Shown piece after piece: positions 54,003 to 56,481 of a stretch of 56,481 nt of DNA. Below the pieces are notes generated by a model. That model was not told the DNA's origin and ran no database searches. It worked only from the letters and a program-made list of their open reading frames with translations. The stretch lies in NCBI GenBank assembly GCA_900315055.1, contig OMXP01000010.1, positions 1-56,481 of the forward strand, written 5' to 3'. Origin of the DNA: an uncultured Lachnospiraceae bacterium (GTDB taxonomy: Bacteria > Bacillota > Clostridia > Lachnospirales > Lachnospiraceae). Each line of letters opens with the position of its first letter. Within the stretch, counting starts at the first letter, position 1. The translations under genes were made by a program, and so were the position numbers.

Positions 54003-54655
54003 GATGCGTCCTCCTTTCTCACACAGAGGAAATTGGTGAGGATCTTCATGCCGATCCTCTCGCTCTTCTCCGGGTGGAACTGGCAGGCAAAGACATTGCC
54101 CTTTTCCACAGACGCATCAATCCATGTCCCGTAGGCAGTGCGCGCCGTTACAATCGAGGGATCGGAAGCCTGAAGATAGTAGGAGTGGACGAAATAGACA
54201 TAGCTGTGCTCCGGGATTCCCTTAAAAAGCCGTCCTTGCCTCGGGAAGGTGAGGTCATTCCAGCCGATCTCCGGCACTTTTCTTGTCTCGACCTTCCCTG
54301 TCAGAGGGTCCTTCGAGGTCTCCGGAATCCGGACAATTCTGCCGGGAAGAATGGAAAGTCCCTTCACACCCGGGCTCTCCTCGCTCTCCTCGAAGAGCAG
54401 CTGCAGCCCGAGGCAGATTCCGAGAAACGGAATTCCCTCATCCGTCACCCTGCGAAACACGTCCACAAGGCCATAGCTGTTCAGCCGATCCATTGCATCG
54501 CCAAAGGCACCGACACCCGGCAGGATCACATGATCCGCCGAAAGGATCACCTTCGGATCCCTCGTAAGGACACTCTCCTGTCCCAGTGCCTTCATCGCGT
54601 TCTCCACGGAACGGATGTTGCCGGCATCATAGTCAATGATTGCGGTTCTGCCCAT
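53996..54655 (-). CDS. hisH: Imidazole glycerol phosphate synthase subunit HisH
   Basis: A 219-residue class I glutamine amidotransferase that passes ammonia to HisF. The catalytic Cys is in [16 protein letters not shown], and the His/Glu pair in [15 protein letters not shown] 54655 starts [21 protein letters not shown], with AAGGAG upstream; a longer reading to 54709 overlaps the kinase gene. It lies 4 nt after the sensor kinase. Confidence 0.96.
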   Translation of the reverse strand: MGRTAIIDYDAGNIRSVENAMKALGQESVLTRDPKVILSADHVILPGVGAFGDAMDRLNSYGLVDVFRRVTDEGIPFLGICLGLQLLFEESEESPGVKGLSILPGRIVRIPETSKDPLTGKVETRKVPEIGWNDLTFPRQGRLFKGIPEHSYVYFVHSYYLQASDPSIVTARTAYGTWIDASVEKGNVFACQFHPEKSERIGMKILTNFLCVRKEDASC

Positions 54656-54659
54656 GTGT

Positions 54660-56327
54660 TCACTCCTTCTTGATGTCTGAAGAATCCAGTGCCTTCGTCT
54701 CGAGCTCAAACCAGAACGTCACGCCGTTGTCATCGTTGATCACGCCATAATCCTGATGAAGCAGCTCCATCACCGCCTTGACGATGGAGAGCCCGACACC
54801 GGAGCCGCCGTAGGCGCGGGTCCGCGCTTTGTCAACTTTGTAGAACTTATCCCAGATTCTGTCAATCGACTCCTCCGGGATCGGCTTTCCTGTGTTAAAT
54901 ACGCTGATTCGAACACAATTGTCTTTCTCCTCAAATCGTATGTCAATGACTTTTTCCCCGGCGCCTTCGCTCTCACAGTGGTTCACCGCATTTGTAAAGT
55001 AGTTCTGAAACACCTCCTGTACCATAAACGGATCCGACCAGACATAGATCGGCTCCTCCTGTGGTTTTCGAATCTGAATGTTCTTCTCATCGGCAAGCTT
55101 CCCCGCGCTCTTCAGGTAGTCACTGATCAGCTCCACTACATTGAAGCGCTCGAAGTCGACCTCCACCTCACCGAATTCCAGATGCATGAGGGAAAGCAGC
55201 TGCTGGACCATCTTGTTCATCTTGCCGGCCTCATCGACGATGACACCGGTGTAGAGATCCCGGCTCTCCGGATCGTCCGCCATGCCGTCCTGCAGACCCT
55301 CGGCATATCCCTGAATCAGGGCAATCGGAGTCTTGAGCTCGTGCGTGACATTCGAGATGAACTCCTGCTGCATCTGCTCCTTCTTCTCCTTCTGCTCCAG
55401 ATCGCGCTTCAGTTCATTGTTTGCGGTCTTGAGTTCGGAGATCGTGGTCTCAAGGGTCGTCGACATCTCGTTCATCGATTTTCCGAGTGTCCCGACCTCG
55501 TCGAGGTCATCTCCCTCATAGCGGGCCGAAAAGTCGAGCTGCTGCATGCGTTTTGCAAGATCCGAAAGCTCGTGGATGGGGCGGGTGATGCGCTTTCCAA
55601 GATACATGGAGACGGCAAGACCGATGAGAATGGCTGAGATCCCCACGTAGAAGATAAACCGGTTGGCGATCTTCGTCTCGTTCTGGATGGACTCAAGCGG
55701 CGTGTGGATCAGGCAATAGGAATTATCCGAGAGCTGTCCCCACAGTTCCATGAAACGGCTGTTCGTCATGCGGTCGAGAATGATCTGCTCCCGCTGTCCG
55801 AAGGGGGTCGTGGACGTCTGGACGATGTAGTAGCGGTTGTTGCTGCCAATCGCCGTGTCATCGCTGTCGCTGTAATTATCGGGCAGTTCCTGCGTCACGC
55901 CGAAGATGTTGTCGTAGACGCGGCGGAACATCTGGGTCTCATCTGCCGCATAGGAGAGCACCTTTTTGGAATCCTCTCCGACGACAATGCAGGAAAGATT
56001 GTCGGAACTGCAGATCTTGCTCATCGTGACATCGAAATCATCGCTGCCAAGCGTTCCGTTCTCTGCCGCCTCATTCATCAGGATGTAGGTCTGCTCCAGT
56101 GTCCGTCTCCTCTGGGAGATGTAGTATCTGCCGAGGAAGAAGTTGTTCATGAGGACCAGAACAACAATCGTTCCCGCCATCAGGACAAAGAACAGAAGCG
56201 TCAGCTCATAGCGAAGGGACGTGAACCGGATCCGATGTCCCTTCTGCGCCGGCTTCTTTGGCCCGCTCTCTTTTTGACGTCTTTTCAGAAGTAATTTTCC
56301 ACTCATACAGTCCCAATACAGCTTCAT
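54660..56327 (-). CDS. Sensor histidine kinase
   Basis: A 555-residue membrane sensor kinase: basic cytoplasmic N-terminus, TM1 (about 41-64), an extracytoplasmic sensor region of about 155 residues, TM2 (222-244), HAMP domain (245-297), a short coiled coil, then HisKA with the phospho-acceptor H329 (NVTHELKTPIAL) and an HATPase_c domain with N, G1 (DKARTRAYGGSGVGLS) and G2 boxes. No response regulator gene is in the window; it may lie just upstream of the window edge. The signal is unknown. The start is ATG 56327 or ATG 56306 (MSGKLLLK). Confidence 0.93.
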   Translation of the reverse strand: MKLYWDCMSGKLLLKRRQKESGPKKPAQKGHRIRFTSLRYELTLLFFVLMAGTIVVLVLMNNFFLGRYYISQRRRTLEQTYILMNEAAENGTLGSDDFDVTMSKICSSDNLSCIVVGEDSKKVLSYAADETQMFRRVYDNIFGVTQELPDNYSDSDDTAIGSNNRYYIVQTSTTPFGQREQIILDRMTNSRFMELWGQLSDNSYCLIHTPLESIQNETKIANRFIFYVGISAILIGLAVSMYLGKRITRPIHELSDLAKRMQQLDFSARYEGDDLDEVGTLGKSMNEMSTTLETTISELKTANNELKRDLEQKEKKEQMQQEFISNVTHELKTPIALIQGYAEGLQDGMADDPESRDLYTGVIVDEAGKMNKMVQQLLSLMHLEFGEVEVDFERFNVVELISDYLKSAGKLADEKNIQIRKPQEEPIYVWSDPFMVQEVFQNYFTNAVNHCESEGAGEKVIDIRFEEKDNCVRISVFNTGKPIPEESIDRIWDKFYKVDKARTRAYGGSGVGLSIVKAVMELLHQDYGVINDDNGVTFWFELETKALDSSDIKKE

Positions 56328-56481
56328 TATTGCACAATTGATTGTGTATTTCCCAAAATTTACCTATATTTAACAAATTTTAGGCTAGTTTCATTTCCTT
56401 GTAGACAAAATAGCAGCCTGCATGTCGTGGCCTGAATTATTAGCATTCCACTGCCAGAATCGGCCATGTATGGGGCATGAA
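56328..56481. other. AT-rich edge upstream of the sensor kinase
   Basis: No gene is visible. A short inverted repeat CACAAT-TG-ATTGTG (56333-56346) lies five bases before the kinase start. The region is AT-rich, and no promoter of good spacing was found. Confidence 0.3.

Overview
The window reads as a chromosomal housekeeping segment of a Gram-positive anaerobe of the class Clostridia, most likely a Lachnospiraceae member. The reasons are: rpmB of the zinc (CxxC...CxxC) type, a GerW/YtfJ sporulation-type protein next to a DUF2953 protein, the M16 peptidase / era / recO / glyQS neighbourhood, a dimeric glycyl-tRNA synthetase, ssrA-smpB-rnr-secG, dgt-dnaG-trmK-Nif3-like order, a type A RNase P RNA, strong AGGAGG ribosome binding sites, frequent TTG/GTG starts, and tRNA genes without an encoded CCA. 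The DNA is moderately GC-rich by eye (not computed). Species cannot be named from the sequence alone.

Layout. 1-2460: rpmB (+) facing gerW, DUF2953 and a small hypothetical gene (-) across a shared terminator. 2485-9078: a division/envelope block on the minus strand, zapA - U32 peptidase - FtsW/RodA-type protein - class B PBP; the PBP carries unusual DxDxDG repeats. 9124-11184: ruvA - PH-domain protein - ruvB. 11317-12924 (+): a histidine phosphatase, then a yybP-ykoY (Mn2+) riboswitch with terminator controlling mntP. 13046-14414: tRNA-Val, a sugar O-acetyltransferase and a divergent-PAP2 membrane protein. 14574-22152: era - recO - hslO - membrane-anchored hypothetical - glyQS - alaS. 22248-29250: sortase, DUF4349 lipoprotein, M16 peptidase, an ECF-like sigma factor with a probable anti-sigma partner, and a hypothetical protein. 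29328-32739: secG - rnr - smpB and the tmRNA. 33024-33287: rpsT (+). 33422-37239: a secreted hypothetical protein, two COG0523/CobW-type GTPases (one His/Asp-rich, one fused to a TIGR03943/YcgQ-like C-terminus) and a membrane-anchored trypsin-fold-like protein lacking catalytic residues. 37280-37639: rnpB. 37807-45506: dgt - dnaG - trmK - Nif3-like - nucleoside kinase - DUF6056 membrane protein, with rpoD missing from its usual place. 45667-49458: three leucine tRNAs flanking apbE, metY and a secreted tandem-repeat protein. 49498-56327: lysA, ung, pepD, hisF, hisH and a sensor kinase.

How it fits together: nearly every transcription unit ends in a recognisable intrinsic terminator, and several have clear sigma-A promoters. 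The core is translation (rpmB, rpsT, alaS, glyQS, tRNAs, trmK), RNA quality control (rnr, smpB, ssrA, rnpB, era), DNA replication/repair (dnaG, ruvAB, recO, ung, dgt) and envelope growth (FtsW/PBP, ZapA, sortase). No insertion sequence, prophage, CRISPR array or restriction system is visible. The least explained material is the metal-GTPase locus with its pseudo-protease neighbour, the DxDxDG repeats in both a PBP and an intracellular PH-domain protein, a tRNA-Leu with an AAG anticodon, and several lineage-type secreted or membrane proteins of unknown role.
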